NCBI RefSeq assembly: GCF_017918235.1
Contig: NC_090584.1
Location: 805,001-869,000 of the forward strand
Source of the DNA: Porcisia hertigi
Lineage: Eukaryota; Euglenozoa; Kinetoplastea; Trypanosomatida; Trypanosomatidae
Length of the DNA stretch: 64,000 nt
Direction: 5' to 3'
Numbering within the stretch: position 1 is the first letter of the stretch; each line of letters opens with the position of its first letter. This document shows, one piece after another, positions 28,617 through 38,982 of the stretch. Made by a program: the position numbers and the translations under genes. Below the pieces are notes generated by a model that was not told where the DNA came from, ran no database searches, and was given only the letters and a program-made list of their open reading frames with translations.

Positions 28617-30566
28617 ATGCCTCGTCAGCCGACCAAAAACCGCATCAACATGCACGACATTGTCGAGCAGCCTCTCAGCGCTATTCCAGATGCCGTGGAC
28701 GCCATCCTGCGCCGCCCAGAACCGCTGGACGAGCTCGAGGTGCAGAGTATTTTCTTTGAGAGCTCGTACATACTGCTGCGGGCAGAGGAGGCGCTCTCGG
28801 CCAAGGACAGCAACGCGTTCTGTGCGCTATTCAAACTCTTCTCGGAGGGCTTTGCCCACAGTGAGGCTTCCTTTGAAGAGGGCATACGCACAATGGTCCA
28901 GAACGAGCCCCTGTTGCAGACAATGCACGCCATTTTTAAAGTTGTGGTGGAGCAGGAAGCGCTGCCGCTCCACAGCGCCGGCACCGTGGAGCTTATTCAG
29001 GTACTCAGCAGTCTGTGCGATGGCGCGGCGCTAAAGGAAAAGTGTGGGGCAGTGTTTATGCGAGGGTTCGCGAAGGTACTTCAGCGAGTTCACTCAAATG
29101 CAGAGGAGGCGCGCCGCCACTTTCACGTGCAGCGAGGCGCGGCGACGGCTCTAATCAACCTTGTGAAGGGGTCGAAGCAAAACAAGCAGCGTCTGGCATC
29201 GTGGAAGTTCGTCGCAGATTGCTGCGCCGCCTCCGTTGACGTCTTCTTCCAGCTGCAGTGCGTCGAGTTGCTGTTCCGCGTGTCACGACAAAACAAAGAC
29301 GTTTTCTCGCACCTGGGCGGGTCTTTCCCGGCCACCACGATTGAGGGGCTTCGTGCGCTGCCGAACGACGGCACATTGCTATCTCGCATGACATTGCTGA
29401 TTGAGCAACTCAACGAGGGCCGTGCACAGGTGCTGCGCTACCCACTGAAGGAGGTTGTCGCCGCCGAGACGACGCTGACAAGCTCCACGAATGCGTACTT
29501 CACTCCCCACTATGTGATTGTCATGGTCACGACCGCCAACGCCGACAACATTACAATACCCTATCGCATAATCCGCTCCATTACTCTCGGTCGCGATGGT
29601 CGCGTCATTGTGCGGCTGGAGGAGTTCCCTGTTAAGCTGGAAGTACTGCTGAGCCACACGGCTGGTATGGACACCGTCACTTTCTTTATGTCTCATGAAG
29701 AGCTGTCCACTTTCAAGCTGTCCCCCGTGCGGCAGTGGATTGTGGAGGCACTGCAAGCGCAGAAAGAGGAGAATCGCCAACACCGTCGACCGCCGGTGCC
29801 GCGCTCCCCAGACTCAACAGCGAATCCAACAGCCAAGAAGGAGCGTGCGCCACACGAGTCTTTGTCCTCCACGGAGACTACTACTGCCGGAGCCGCCGCT
29901 GCTGCTCTGCAAGAGGCTCCAAGCGATATGGACGCCGCGAAGAAGAGAGCGCGTCTGGAGAGTGCCACAATGGAGGCAGCCGCGAGGCCCTCCACAAGTC
30001 AGTGTCCCATTGCCGCTCTCGTGGACGTTGTGGGTGCGCTGGCTGAACAGGCGGTTACACCAAACGAGGCACAGACAATGCTACTGCAGCTGCGTCGACT
30101 CATGGAGGCTCGCAGGGAGATGGAGCGGGGCAAATTGATGGATGCATTGGGTGATGCTATGCAACACATCCAAAGCCGTGTCGACGAAACCCGCGGGACG
30201 GCAAAGGAGAATAGAACGGCGTGGCACCAGACCATGTTGGAAGAGTTGCTGCGGGCAGAGAACCTGGTAGTCGGGGCGCAGGAAAAGGCGGCGGCAGGGG
30301 TAGATCAGCTGAATGACCACTTGAAGAAGGTCAAGGCGAGCAACCAGGCCATCAACGAGCGGATTGCCTGCATGGAGATCGAGCTGCAACAAACATTGGA
30401 AGAACTCCGTGAAGAGGAGCTGCGCTGGACTAACGAGATTCACATCAAGTGCATGCGGGAGGCAGAGCGACAGGAGTTTGAGGCCGATCAGCATCTCGTC
30501 AACCGTAGCAGGCCAATGTCAGTTTTATCAGACTACATGCGACAAGGGGGTACGTCGTACCGCTAG
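28617..30566 (+). CDS. SYCP2-like protein (ARM-like + PH-like + coiled coil); candidate kinetochore protein KKT17/KKT18
   Basis: 649 aa from the ATG at 28617. Residues about 20-280 form helical repeats like an armadillo fold (VDAILRRPEPLDELEVQSIF; VELIQVLSSLCDGAALKEKC; FVADCCAASVDVFFQLQCVE, with LLFRVSRQNK). Residues about 288-385 look like a PH-type beta domain (AYFTPHYVIVMVTT, then IPYRIIRSITLGRDGRVIVR). A Ser/Thr/Ala-rich linker (about 390-465) leads to a long coiled coil (about 495-625). This order matches vertebrate SYCP2 (ARM-like, Spt16M-like and coiled coil). Published work proposes that KKT16-KKT18 of the kinetoplastid kinetochore descend from SYCP2/SYCP3-type proteins, with KKT17/18 on this plan. 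The KKT identity is inference from architecture and was not verified by alignment. Confidence 0.6.
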   Translation: MPRQPTKNRINMHDIVEQPLSAIPDAVDAILRRPEPLDELEVQSIFFESSYILLRAEEALSAKDSNAFCALFKLFSEGFAHSEASFEEGIRTMVQNEPLLQTMHAIFKVVVEQEALPLHSAGTVELIQVLSSLCDGAALKEKCGAVFMRGFAKVLQRVHSNAEEARRHFHVQRGAATALINLVKGSKQNKQRLASWKFVADCCAASVDVFFQLQCVELLFRVSRQNKDVFSHLGGSFPATTIEGLRALPNDGTLLSRMTLLIEQLNEGRAQVLRYPLKEVVAAETTLTSSTNAYFTPHYVIVMVTTANADNITIPYRIIRSITLGRDGRVIVRLEEFPVKLEVLLSHTAGMDTVTFFMSHEELSTFKLSPVRQWIVEALQAQKEENRQHRRPPVPRSPDSTANPTAKKERAPHESLSSTETTTAGAAAAALQEAPSDMDAAKKRARLESATMEAAARPSTSQCPIAALVDVVGALAEQAVTPNEAQTMLLQLRRLMEARREMERGKLMDALGDAMQHIQSRVDETRGTAKENRTAWHQTMLEELLRAENLVVGAQEKAAAGVDQLNDHLKKVKASNQAINERIACMEIELQQTLEELREEELRWTNEIHIKCMREAERQEFEADQHLVNRSRPMSVLSDYMRQGGTSYR

Positions 30567-31557
30567 CCGCACGCAGTGTTATCTTCTCGTGTCGCGTTCT
30601 CTGCAGTTATATTATTCTATCAGTGCGCGCCCAGGAGCGCATGTAGGTCCAGCACTATGATACGCCCCCCCCCCCCCCCCCTCCCTCCCCGCCAAAGGAG
30701 GCGAGGATGCCGGCACGGTTGCTCCCTCCCCTCCTTCTCTGTGTGTGGGTGTAGTGACGCTTTTTTGGTCTACTCTGCTGAAAGAGGGCGACAGAGGAAC
30801 TGGCTAGGAGCAGGTGAGAGATGGATCCGCGAGGAGGTGCGACGTTGCACCTCCTACGCATTAACAGCCTATTCCCCCTTTTTTCTTCTCCCCGCCGTGT
30901 GTGTGTTATTCATTTTCTTCTGGGGTCCCTGGCAATGAATCATCGTGCAGCCACACACACACATACACACAGACATACGCACACACTCCAGTGATTACTA
31001 CACGTCCTCCATCTTATCTTTTGTTAGACAAGAACCATACATGTTAGCAATGAACTGACCTAAATCACGCTGGTCCGACTGTGAGCGCGGCATCGATCGA
31101 ACCTCATTTGCCTCTTGGAGATGAAAGCTCGGGTCGAGGAGGGGTGGGAAGGGGTGGGTGTGTAGTTCATCGTTATACTTCGTCACCGCTTCACGTGCTT
31201 CTTCCTGCTACTCCGCCCCTGCCCTCCTGGCTGCCTCGCGTCCACCATGGCTCATATGACTCTTCTGCGTCTGCAATGCCGCACTCCCTTTCTCTCTTCG
31301 CACATGCGCTCTCTTCTTTCTTTTTTTGTTGGTTTCTTCTCGTTCTCCTGTACTTGACATCCTAACGACTACTCTCGGCTGCTGTTGCTGCCGCTTCTGG
31401 AAAAGCGAACTTGGCGCGTGTGTGTTTCACTTTCACTGTCTCACTGCGTTTGGGTGTGTGGCTGTGTGCGCGTCTTCGCGTGTGTGTATGCGTCCAGCGC
31501 CCCTCCAATTTTCTCTAAACTTTGGTGCGCGGCTCGTTTCGACTCATTCAGCTCATC
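30567..31557. other. Intergenic
   Basis: About 1 kb with no gene. C-run with few breaks at 30664-30682, CA repeats at 30952-30990, and C/T-rich sequence from 31180 to 31370 suited to trans-splicing of PEX2. Confidence 0.55.
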
Positions 31558-32550
31558 ATGGCGTGGCTCAGCGACGCGGTTGACGCGCAGTACACCATCG
31601 ACACTGTGTCGAAGCAGCAGGCGCTGCTGCCGTCTTCCAACGCCTTTTCCATTTTCCCAAAGGATCATATCCTGCGCGTCTTTCAGTTAGATGCGCTTGT
31701 GTTGCAGCAGGAGCTCGTGGACATTCTTCGGATGGCGCTCTTCCAGGTGTTCGACATCCCGCCTCTTCAGCATTTTCGCTTTGCCAATCAGGAGGAGCTA
31801 GTACTTGCCTTGGATGCCTTGCTATATCGTCTGACCGTCTGGCGCACGGGGCAGACCATCGGAGACCGCCTGCAAAACTTAGTCTTCCGGGATGAGGAGC
31901 GAGCGCAGCAACTATCCCTGCAGAGCACCAAGTCTATCTTGCCCAGCCTCGCCCCATCCCGCCGACTTCTGCTGGTACACATGATTATGACGCTGGTCAT
32001 CCCGTACGTCACCCGCAAGGTGCAGCGCAAGATCCTGGAGGAGGGCTGGGAGCGCGAGCCCGCCACAACAGCGCGGCACCGCATGGCCAAGACGTTCCGC
32101 TACGCTGTTATCACATGGTCTTTCCTCTCTCTCGTGAACACGTTCAACTTCCTAATGACAGGCCAGTACCGTACCCTAGTTGAGCGCACCTTGTCTCTGC
32201 GTCTGGTCTACGGCTCGCAGCGAATGATGCGCTTTACGAACCTATTATATATGAACCAGCACGTGCAGTGGCGAACGTGGATGTCGCTGTTCAGCGTGCT
32301 CAACGTGAGGCGATACTTCCAGCGACTCGTGAGCAACCTCGGCTCTGCTGTATCCTCGTCGGTGTCGCACTCCACAAATGAGAATTTGTGCAGCGCATGC
32401 CATGAATTGCCGACGGTGTGCCAGCGGTCGAACTGCGGCCATCGGTACTGCTACTACTGTATTAAAAGTCGACTACTCGACAACCAATCAACTGGCTCCT
32501 TTCGCTGCGTCAAGTGCGGCCAAGCGGTACACAGCTGCGTCCCTGCATAG
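31558..32550 (+). CDS. PEX2: Peroxin-2 (glycosomal RING E3 ligase)
   Basis: 330 aa, starting at the ATG in CTCATCATGGC. N-terminal Pex2/Pex12 domain: LQLDAL-type start (ILRVFQLDALVLQQELVDIL), several hydrophobic helices (LLLVHMIMTLVIPYVT; FRYAVITWSFLSLVNTFNFL) and a RRYFQ segment before the zinc domain. The C-terminal RING has Cys278, Cys281, Cys293, His295, Cys298, Cys301, Cys317 and Cys320, and the diagnostic CGHRYCYYCIKS of PEX2. Together with PEX10 and PEX12 it forms the ubiquitin-ligase channel that ubiquitinates the PEX5 receptor; in kinetoplastids the organelle is the glycosome. PEX10 is in this same window at 46996-47910. Confidence 0.93.
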   Translation: MAWLSDAVDAQYTIDTVSKQQALLPSSNAFSIFPKDHILRVFQLDALVLQQELVDILRMALFQVFDIPPLQHFRFANQEELVLALDALLYRLTVWRTGQTIGDRLQNLVFRDEERAQQLSLQSTKSILPSLAPSRRLLLVHMIMTLVIPYVTRKVQRKILEEGWEREPATTARHRMAKTFRYAVITWSFLSLVNTFNFLMTGQYRTLVERTLSLRLVYGSQRMMRFTNLLYMNQHVQWRTWMSLFSVLNVRRYFQRLVSNLGSAVSSSVSHSTNENLCSACHELPTVCQRSNCGHRYCYYCIKSRLLDNQSTGSFRCVKCGQAVHSCVPA

Positions 32551-33257
32551 ACCGCAAGAGTTCCTTTAGTGGTGTGCGTTGCCGTCGTTTTTTCTTCGCA
32601 CTCGATGTGTTGGAGTGGGTCTTTCTCTGTCAAAAGTGAGGTCGTGTAGTTCCACGGCCCCGTTCGAGCTCGTACCCATGGAGCTTACCGATAAAGCGAT
32701 GTCAGGGCAGACAGCTGTACACACGCGTGTGTGTGTGTGTGTGTGTGTGTGTGTCCGATGAAGACACTTTTTTCCTTTGCTATTTGCGTCCCTTGCGACC
32801 ATCTTCATCACTCGCCCACTCATTGCTCTCACCACGCACGCAGGCGGAGATTTTTTTGCTCGTGTGTGTGTGCGTGTGCGTGTGTGTATTTGTTTGACAT
32901 CAAAGAGTATGTCACGCACGGTGTTATACCATGGACTCCTTACCACTGTTTGCTTTCTTTGTTGACTCTCTCTTTCAATCATTTTCGATCTCTTCATCTA
33001 TCCCCCCCCTTCCCCCTTCCCCCTGCTCCCTCCTCACCCTCTCCTCGGTCCGCCTGTGCGTCTGTCACATCTTTTTTTTTTGGTGGTGGTGGGGCGTTCT
33101 CGCTGCCACTGTCGACGTCATACCCGATCTCCCGACGATACCCCCCGAACTTGATTGATCACAGCGGCACGTGTCATATTTATTTGCACCCGATACATTT
33201 TTGCAAACCCGAATTCTTTCACGTTCTGTGAAAACTTGTCGAGAGAGGAATCGAAGG
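32551..33257. other. Intergenic
   Basis: TG run at 32728-32755, second TG-rich stretch at 32861-32888, pyrimidine tracts (33001-33050) and T-run 33071-33081. No gene seen. Confidence 0.55.
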
Positions 33258-33782
33258 ATGGACCCGGCCCTGGCGGTGATGTCGCCCTTCCAGTATGAGG
33301 CGAAGGGCATCGATGGGATGTTGGGGGACGCTGTGGAGGAGATCACGAGGCCCTCGTCGATCGGTGTAAGTAGTAGTAACAACAGCGCCAATAACGGAAA
33401 TTTTGCGGCGGATGATGGCACCGCTGCCGAACTTCACGGTTCGGCGGCTCTTCCCGTGACATACTGCAGTTTCTGCGCCCTGTCCACCACCACCCGCTCC
33501 GTCCCAAAGGATGGCCTGTACATATGCGCGAACTGCCTAGCCGAACAGGGCAACCAATCTCGTTTGTTTCCACTCGGAACCTTCAAGTGCTGTCCCACCT
33601 CCACAGAGGCGGTGAACGGTAACGTGGTCCGATGCGCTGGCTGCTACCGCTGGTACCACACAAACTGCGTGGGTATCACAGATAGCGTGCTGCGCAGCTA
33701 CGTAACTCTCTCCACCACCTCATGGTACTGCCCGGAACCAGCCTGCTGCGATCGCGTGCTGCAAAAACACTTGAAGAAGTAG
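33258..33782 (+). CDS. Small PHD-finger protein
   Basis: 174 aa from the ATG at 33258. The first 60 residues are polar with a Ser/Asn stretch and probably disordered. A Cys pair-pair (Cys70, Cys73, Cys90, Cys93: YCSFCAL and YICANCLAEQ) comes before the PHD signature VVRCAGCYRWYHTNCVGI (Cys126, Cys129, His134, Cys137), and closing cysteines near the end (WYCPEPACC, Cys158 and Cys162/163). PHD fingers commonly read histone H3 tails, though here which cysteines pair in the two zinc sites is ambiguous. No other domain is present. A role in chromatin is inference. The open frame extends 29 codons further up, but those residues are likely leader. Confidence 0.8.
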   Translation: MDPALAVMSPFQYEAKGIDGMLGDAVEEITRPSSIGVSSSNNSANNGNFAADDGTAAELHGSAALPVTYCSFCALSTTTRSVPKDGLYICANCLAEQGNQSRLFPLGTFKCCPTSTEAVNGNVVRCAGCYRWYHTNCVGITDSVLRSYVTLSTTSWYCPEPACCDRVLQKHLKK

Positions 33783-34649
33783 ACAAAAGTGTAGCGGCCA
33801 CCGACGGAAAACACAGGGAAGAGACGAGGTCGGATGTGCGTCTCTGTCTGGATATGGACACTGTGGGAGAGGCATGGTGGCGGTGCGGGAAGGTGGACTC
33901 CTCATCTCCCTCTTTCTCCATCTCCTACGCTCTCAACAAACGTGTTTTCATTTCTGTGCCCATTTTGATGTTCGCGTCTGCGGGGACGTGCTCGTTCTCG
34001 TTTTCGTGATCATGTGCGTGCGCCTGTGTGTATGCACCATATATATATATAATATCCGCGTATATATTTATATTGTACGGCGTGTATATCGTACAAGACA
34101 TGTGCGGTCTACATACCGCCGTCTCCGTTGTACCACACAAGCTCAATGATAAAGTGTTGTGATCGCCGTGAATGACAAAAAGCGGGAGGAGTAAGGGGAG
34201 GGTGGGGGGGGAGGCTGAATGTCCAGTGCTGAATAACTCGCGTGTCTCTCTCCTTTCTTCATCTATTCCCACCCCCACACGCACATGTGCTTGGACGTAT
34301 CCCCCTGCTCAGGCTTGCCTCCCTTGATGTTGCAGCTCGATAGCATGCATGCGAGATACCGTCTCCCCCCCTCATACATACTTCATATGTTGCAGTAGCC
34401 ATTGCCACTTCTTGTATCATCTCCCCTCTTTTACCTCTTTCCTTTACTCCACTCTTCTCGTGTTCCCCTCGCATGGCGCGTGCGTGTCTTACATTTGCTG
34501 GCCTCCGCGTTTTTTTTTTTCATTTTCGTCTCCGCGCCTCGTTCAACGAGGGACGCGGCAATGGGAGGGGGTTCCACCTCATTCTTACAAAGGCCAGACC
34601 CAGAAGCCAAACTAAACAACGACGCTTGAGGTGAACGAAGTATAGCACC
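33783..34649. other. Intergenic
   Basis: (TA)-rich segments at about 34041-34075, otherwise C/T-rich. T-run at 34510-34521 followed by AG at 34549-34550 is a candidate acceptor for the next gene, 100 nt before its ATG. Confidence 0.5.
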
Positions 34650-36257
34650 ATGGGTCCTGCACACGACACGTGCGGCTTCTTCTACGGTGGCGATGTTTCG
34701 CAACGCCATCGCAACAATGCAAGATCGGCGTTCGTGCCGCTCTCCCATACCTGGGTAATGCCAGAACTGCTTGCAAACAGCACCGTCACCTTCCTCGACG
34801 CCATTTTCTACACCGATGGGAGCGGCGAGGCGGTGGCGCAGGTGTGGCTGCGAGTCAACCCAGGTAATGATGCTGAGCTGGACGCTGCACTCTCCTCGTC
34901 TTCGCTTGTAGCAGCGTGTCGGGTACCACTGGGCTGTCCCAGTCGAACTGATATCCCCGTCATCAACGCTGCGGCCGTCCTCACTGGTGACGCAACACCA
35001 GCCGTTGGTCAGTTCCACTTCGTCTATCCCTGCGTCAGCGGCGCCGACACGTCGCTACGTGAGATGGTGCACAGGTGGGACGGGGGTCGGCTTTCCATGA
35101 CCCGCAAACGCGCACTCCTCAGCGTGACAGACACAAGGGCTCCTTACATAGCGACTGCAGTGGTGAGCGAGTTTGGCACTGCGGGTTTTTTTGTGGTGGT
35201 CTCGGGTGGATACCACCGCCCTGATGCCTTCTATGTCCGAACCGATGCGGCTGCACGTCAAGGGCTCATTCCCCCTGTCAGGGTGCTGCAAATACAGGCG
35301 TTGCTCACGCAGACAGAGAGGCACCGGAGTCTTCGGCACGGGTGCCTGACAGAGTCACTTGTAGGTCTCGTCGTCTATGAACCATACCGACAGCGCTCCA
35401 TCTTCTCACTTGCCGCCGTTCCCTCCGTTGGTGAGAAGACGCTCTATGATGAAGTGCGAACGGTGATGGAGATGAGCACCGCCACCCTTCACGAAGCCGA
35501 TGAGGCCTTCATCCCTTGCTGCGGCCTTGCCCAGCGTCTGGTGTACAGCGAGTGTGCCTTAACGCGAACCCAGCTTCACGCCTTCCCTCTTCTGGAGGTC
35601 ACGCAGGTTGCGTTAACAGTACGGGTGGAGGGAGCGCTGTCTCGACCGGCGTCTCTCTCGCCTATGAGCAACGTCACGTGGCAGTTGTGTGGTTCGCAGC
35701 GCTACGAGACCACCGTGAGTCGACGGCAACGAGCTCTAGAGGGGCAACTGAGTTGGCTTGTAGAGCCGTTCCGCACTGTCTCGTCGAGCAAGCGGTGTGT
35801 AGAAGGTGCTTCGGAGCAGGCACCGGCTGCCGAGGTGACGGCGCGGGGTGTTATTGGTGCTCACCAAAGGTTTCAGACGCGTTGCGTCACGTGCGTCTCT
35901 GGAGGGTATTCTTCCTCCCTTATGCGCCAAGAGGGCCCCCTCATCGGTGGTGTTGATTGCGGCGGTGGCTCTCTCGCGCTCTCCGTTGGCGCCAGTTGCT
36001 CAACGTACCCGGATCGTTCAAACACGGTAGAGACTATGCACGCATCGCGCATCTGCCGCAGAATAACCGCAACATGGTGGCAGCCACCCCCGCTGTGGGT
36101 GTCCCGTACGGCATGCCGCCGCATACACCACAGCCTTTTCGAGCTGTCTGCGTTGTACATCCTCGTTGTTGTGGTTTGTCTTCTTTTCCATCTGCTACTG
36201 CGGGCTAGAGGGAAAGGGAAGGGTGTCACCTATACCAAGGTTGCCCTGGCTTTGTGA
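34650..36257 (+). CDS. Single-pass C-terminal membrane protein, unknown function
   Basis: 535 aa, intact. There is no convincing N-terminal signal peptide (MGPAHDTCGFFYGGDVSQRH). The large soluble part is rich in beta-type hydrophobic alternation and Cys (for example FFVVVSGGYHRPDAFYV; LTESLVGLVVYEPYRQRSIF). A transmembrane helix at about 500-518 (ALYILVVVVCLLFHLLL) is followed by RARGKGKG and a short tail. The strongly basic flank after the helix would favour the N-terminal part on the lumenal or exterior side if a signal-anchor applied. I recognise no family; it may be trypanosomatid-specific. Confidence 0.72.
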   Translation: MGPAHDTCGFFYGGDVSQRHRNNARSAFVPLSHTWVMPELLANSTVTFLDAIFYTDGSGEAVAQVWLRVNPGNDAELDAALSSSSLVAACRVPLGCPSRTDIPVINAAAVLTGDATPAVGQFHFVYPCVSGADTSLREMVHRWDGGRLSMTRKRALLSVTDTRAPYIATAVVSEFGTAGFFVVVSGGYHRPDAFYVRTDAAARQGLIPPVRVLQIQALLTQTERHRSLRHGCLTESLVGLVVYEPYRQRSIFSLAAVPSVGEKTLYDEVRTVMEMSTATLHEADEAFIPCCGLAQRLVYSECALTRTQLHAFPLLEVTQVALTVRVEGALSRPASLSPMSNVTWQLCGSQRYETTVSRRQRALEGQLSWLVEPFRTVSSSKRCVEGASEQAPAAEVTARGVIGAHQRFQTRCVTCVSGGYSSSLMRQEGPLIGGVDCGGGSLALSVGASCSTYPDRSNTVETMHASRICRRITATWWQPPPLWVSRTACRRIHHSLFELSALYILVVVVCLLFHLLLRARGKGKGVTYTKVALAL

Positions 36258-37100
36258 GCCCCCCTCCCACTGGCGGACGCACGTGATCTTCTGGTCATAT
36301 TTTAGATCCCATTCGTCTGGGCTTGACCCCCCCCCTCTCTTCCACATTTTTTTTTGCGTGCACTTTTGCCGCTTTCCTGCTACTACACTGCACGTTTGGT
36401 TATACGGTCCTTCAGTGATGAAGCGCACCGCTGACGTGGGTCAACGATACGCCCAGAGAAATGAGCACACAAACAGGAGTGGGGTGTGTGCGGACACGTT
36501 GGCTGTGCCCATTGACAAGTGTCTTCTTTTACACAGAGGAATAGGCTGGGCTCTTGTGCCATTGCTCAGAGGGGGATGGAGGGGGATGTCGACTCTTCTC
36601 CAACCAACACTTTGTACCACCCGTAGGAGAAACACTCTCCATACTTTTACAAAAGAGATCGTCCACGTCCGGAACGGTCTCCGTCATCGTGCGCTTGTCA
36701 TTTCGAAGCCCCAGAATTCTTATCTCTCTCTATTTGTCTTTCCATTTTTTTTTGCGTTATATACCCCCTTCCTCTGCATCCCCCTCCTCCCCCCCTCACA
36801 CCCTCACGGACACACACCCACGCACACAAACAACATCACGGTGGCCAATACCCTTCCCCTCCTTTTCCGCTCAGTGTAAACTGAGGGCACCTCTGCCTCC
36901 CGCGATTTGTATTTCTTCAGCGGCTCTCTCTGTTGGAGTGCCACTTTTTGATCTCCGCGTGCAGTTGTGTGATCAACGCTGCAATAGAGATTTTCCCCTT
37001 TCCTTTCGGTTGGCCTCCCCCCCCTCCTCCCCTCCCACCCTCCCACCCTCCCCCTCTCTCCTTTGCCTCATCCTTGTCCTTTTAGCATTGGCAGTCGCCC
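36258..37100. other. Intergenic, with predicted acceptor for 37101
   Basis: C/T-rich throughout with a strong tract from 37008 to 37083. The nearest AGs are at 37084-37085 and 37093-37094, giving an unusually short leader of about 6-15 nt if used. Confidence 0.5.
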
Positions 37101-37502
37101 ATGGAGAACAAAGCGCCAGGGACGGAACCACGGCCGGAGGGCTACGCCTCCGCAGCCAACGCACGGGGACATGACAACTTCTTTCACCCAAAGCAGAAAT
37201 TAGGTGTGCAGAACATCCAGCGGGCAGGCCTGCGCTCCGCCAAACGTGTTGGCTTGTGGTTTACAGTGAGCATGCTTGTGTTCGTTGTGATGCCGACCTA
37301 TTTAGGGCCTTTCTACGTCAAGTATGTGGCGGGTAACGAGTGGCTAGAGCGGGCGTCAAAGTCTATTTGGCAGAGGCGCAACGAGAAAGACTTCGAGTTG
37401 TACATGACGCAGCGCAAGAATACGTGGAGGGAGTGGCTTGGGTTGAAGCGGTACAACATAAGCGGGGAGGAGAACGACGGTGAGATCCAAAGGTATCGGT
37501 GA
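37101..37502 (+). CDS. Small single-pass membrane protein, unknown function
   Basis: 133 aa. Polar N-terminal 45 residues (MENKAPGTEPRPEGYASAAN), one transmembrane helix at about 50-70 (VGLWFTVSMLVFVVMPTYLG), then a charged, tryptophan-containing tail (SIWQRRNEKDFELYMTQRKN, then TWREWLGLKRY). This layout is common in small subunits of mitochondrial inner-membrane complexes, but no family is recognised. The ATG is in a good context directly after a dense pyrimidine tract, supporting a real gene. Confidence 0.68.
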   Translation: MENKAPGTEPRPEGYASAANARGHDNFFHPKQKLGVQNIQRAGLRSAKRVGLWFTVSMLVFVVMPTYLGPFYVKYVAGNEWLERASKSIWQRRNEKDFELYMTQRKNTWREWLGLKRYNISGEENDGEIQRYR

Positions 37503-38453
37503 GTGTGCTGCTGCTCTCGCGACTGGTGGCGCTTTCCATATCTCCGTTTTTCTGCGTTTTTTTTTTTTTTGGGGGGGGGGGTCCGCACGGGCTCGGGAGG
37601 TGTGCAAGTGTTTTCGAACTTGCAAATGCTTTACAACTTTTTTATTATTGACGTGTCGGATGTGAGCTGCCGTATTGCATATTCACAGAGTATACACTTT
37701 CCTCACCGACGTGCGTGTCCTTTTCGTCCCTCCTTTCCTTCGCCTCTCTTTAATCACAGTTGTTTGCCGGGGTTGTTGTTGGCTGCGTTTGTGGCACCGT
37801 GTGCGTGTCGAGCCGTCACTCTTCTGCAGGTCTGCTGGATATGATTTTTCCACTTTTCTCATCTCTCTCACGATTCCAGGTCCACTTTATCAGCTCCCCC
37901 CACATGCATTTCTGAAGTTGTCTATGTTGCACTTTCTGCCCACCTCCATGCCGCGATAGCAGTGAAGGTGTCATGATGCGCATGCACACCCCAGTCGAGG
38001 AGTCTCACATCAGGGGCGGGGCGGGGGGTAGCGGAGGCGGTAAAGCCAGCCGTCGGAGAGGAGGAGTTCAGTGTGAAAGTCATGAGGTCCAGAGACACAC
38101 GAGTGAGCGTGTGTGTGTGTCATCCATCTCACCAACAATGCCGTGCGGCTAGCAAAAAAACCCAGGAGAGCAGCTTCACCTTGCAGGGGTGCTATGCTGA
38201 GTGTTCTACCTCTTTAAACGTATTTGAAGCCATGCCACCCTCGCTTTTTTTTTTTACTTCACCAAGGATATGTGCGCGTGTGTTGTTGCCGCTGACAGTA
38301 ACGCGGCATAATGCATTTCGCAAACGTGAGTCATGAGCGGGACCACCATCTCGTAGCCGCAGTGTACAAGCTTTACAGTTTTTCTTCAAGAAGTCACCTA
38401 CGGATGGGGCGGCAGAGCGCTTTAAGGGCTTTCTTTGTCGAACGCATTCATTC
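37503..38453. other. Intergenic
   Basis: T-run then G-run at 37557-37580, a TG run at 38108-38121 and a T-run at 38246-38255. No gene seen. It ends at dispersed-repeat copy B. Confidence 0.55.
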
Positions 38454-38982
38454 CGCAACACATCGTGTGTGCGTCCTGCTCCACACGCCCTTCCACTTGC
38501 TTGTCAGAGGCTCATCGCGTGGCGCAATGCAGTGCTCGACACGCGTTGCAGCCATACCCGCTCAAGTCATCTCAGCACACACACACACACACTCGTCGCA
38601 GGTCGCCACGCGGTGCATCATTTGGGGTGACGTAGGCTACCCCCCCAACCCTCCTCTCCCCCAGCCGTGTGAGCAGTGCGGACCGGTCGATGAAGGCTCG
38701 AGAGGCCCTTGAGACCTCGCCCTTCATGTGAATGGTACAGGCGTGTGAACTGTTGCGCGTCTTCCCCGAGAGAGTGCCGCCCAGGCTCTGGCAGTCGGAA
38801 TCAGTAGCGAGAAATCGCTCCGAGCACCCTCCCCCTCGTGGATACCTGGCCCTGACCACCACCAGAAGGGATTCGGTAATGAGAGGGGGGGGGCCGCTTG
38901 ATTTCCCATACGGAGTGGGGTAGTGGACGTACCCCCCACCCCTCGACACCTCACGCTGAGGTTGACACATGCAGTCATGAGA
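38454..38982 (+). mobile_element. Dispersed repeat copy B (SIDER-like retroposon candidate)
   Basis: About 530 bp in the 3' flank of the 133-aa gene. Extends from GCAACACATCGTGTGTGCGT to a TGCAGTCATGAGA end. It is longer than copy A at the right end, where it has CCGCTTGATTTCCCATACGG and a segment ending ACGCTGAGGTTGACACATGC, both shared with copy C. The internal (CA)n run is short (about 38575-38591). Sequence identity to A and C is high by eye over all blocks, so the copies are not ancient. Confidence 0.5.

Noticed and set aside
38311-38712. Open frames within the dispersed repeats, which seem conserved among the three copies
   Set aside because: Similarity comes from DNA-level repeat identity; frames differ between copies and contain (CA)n-derived Thr-His runs.
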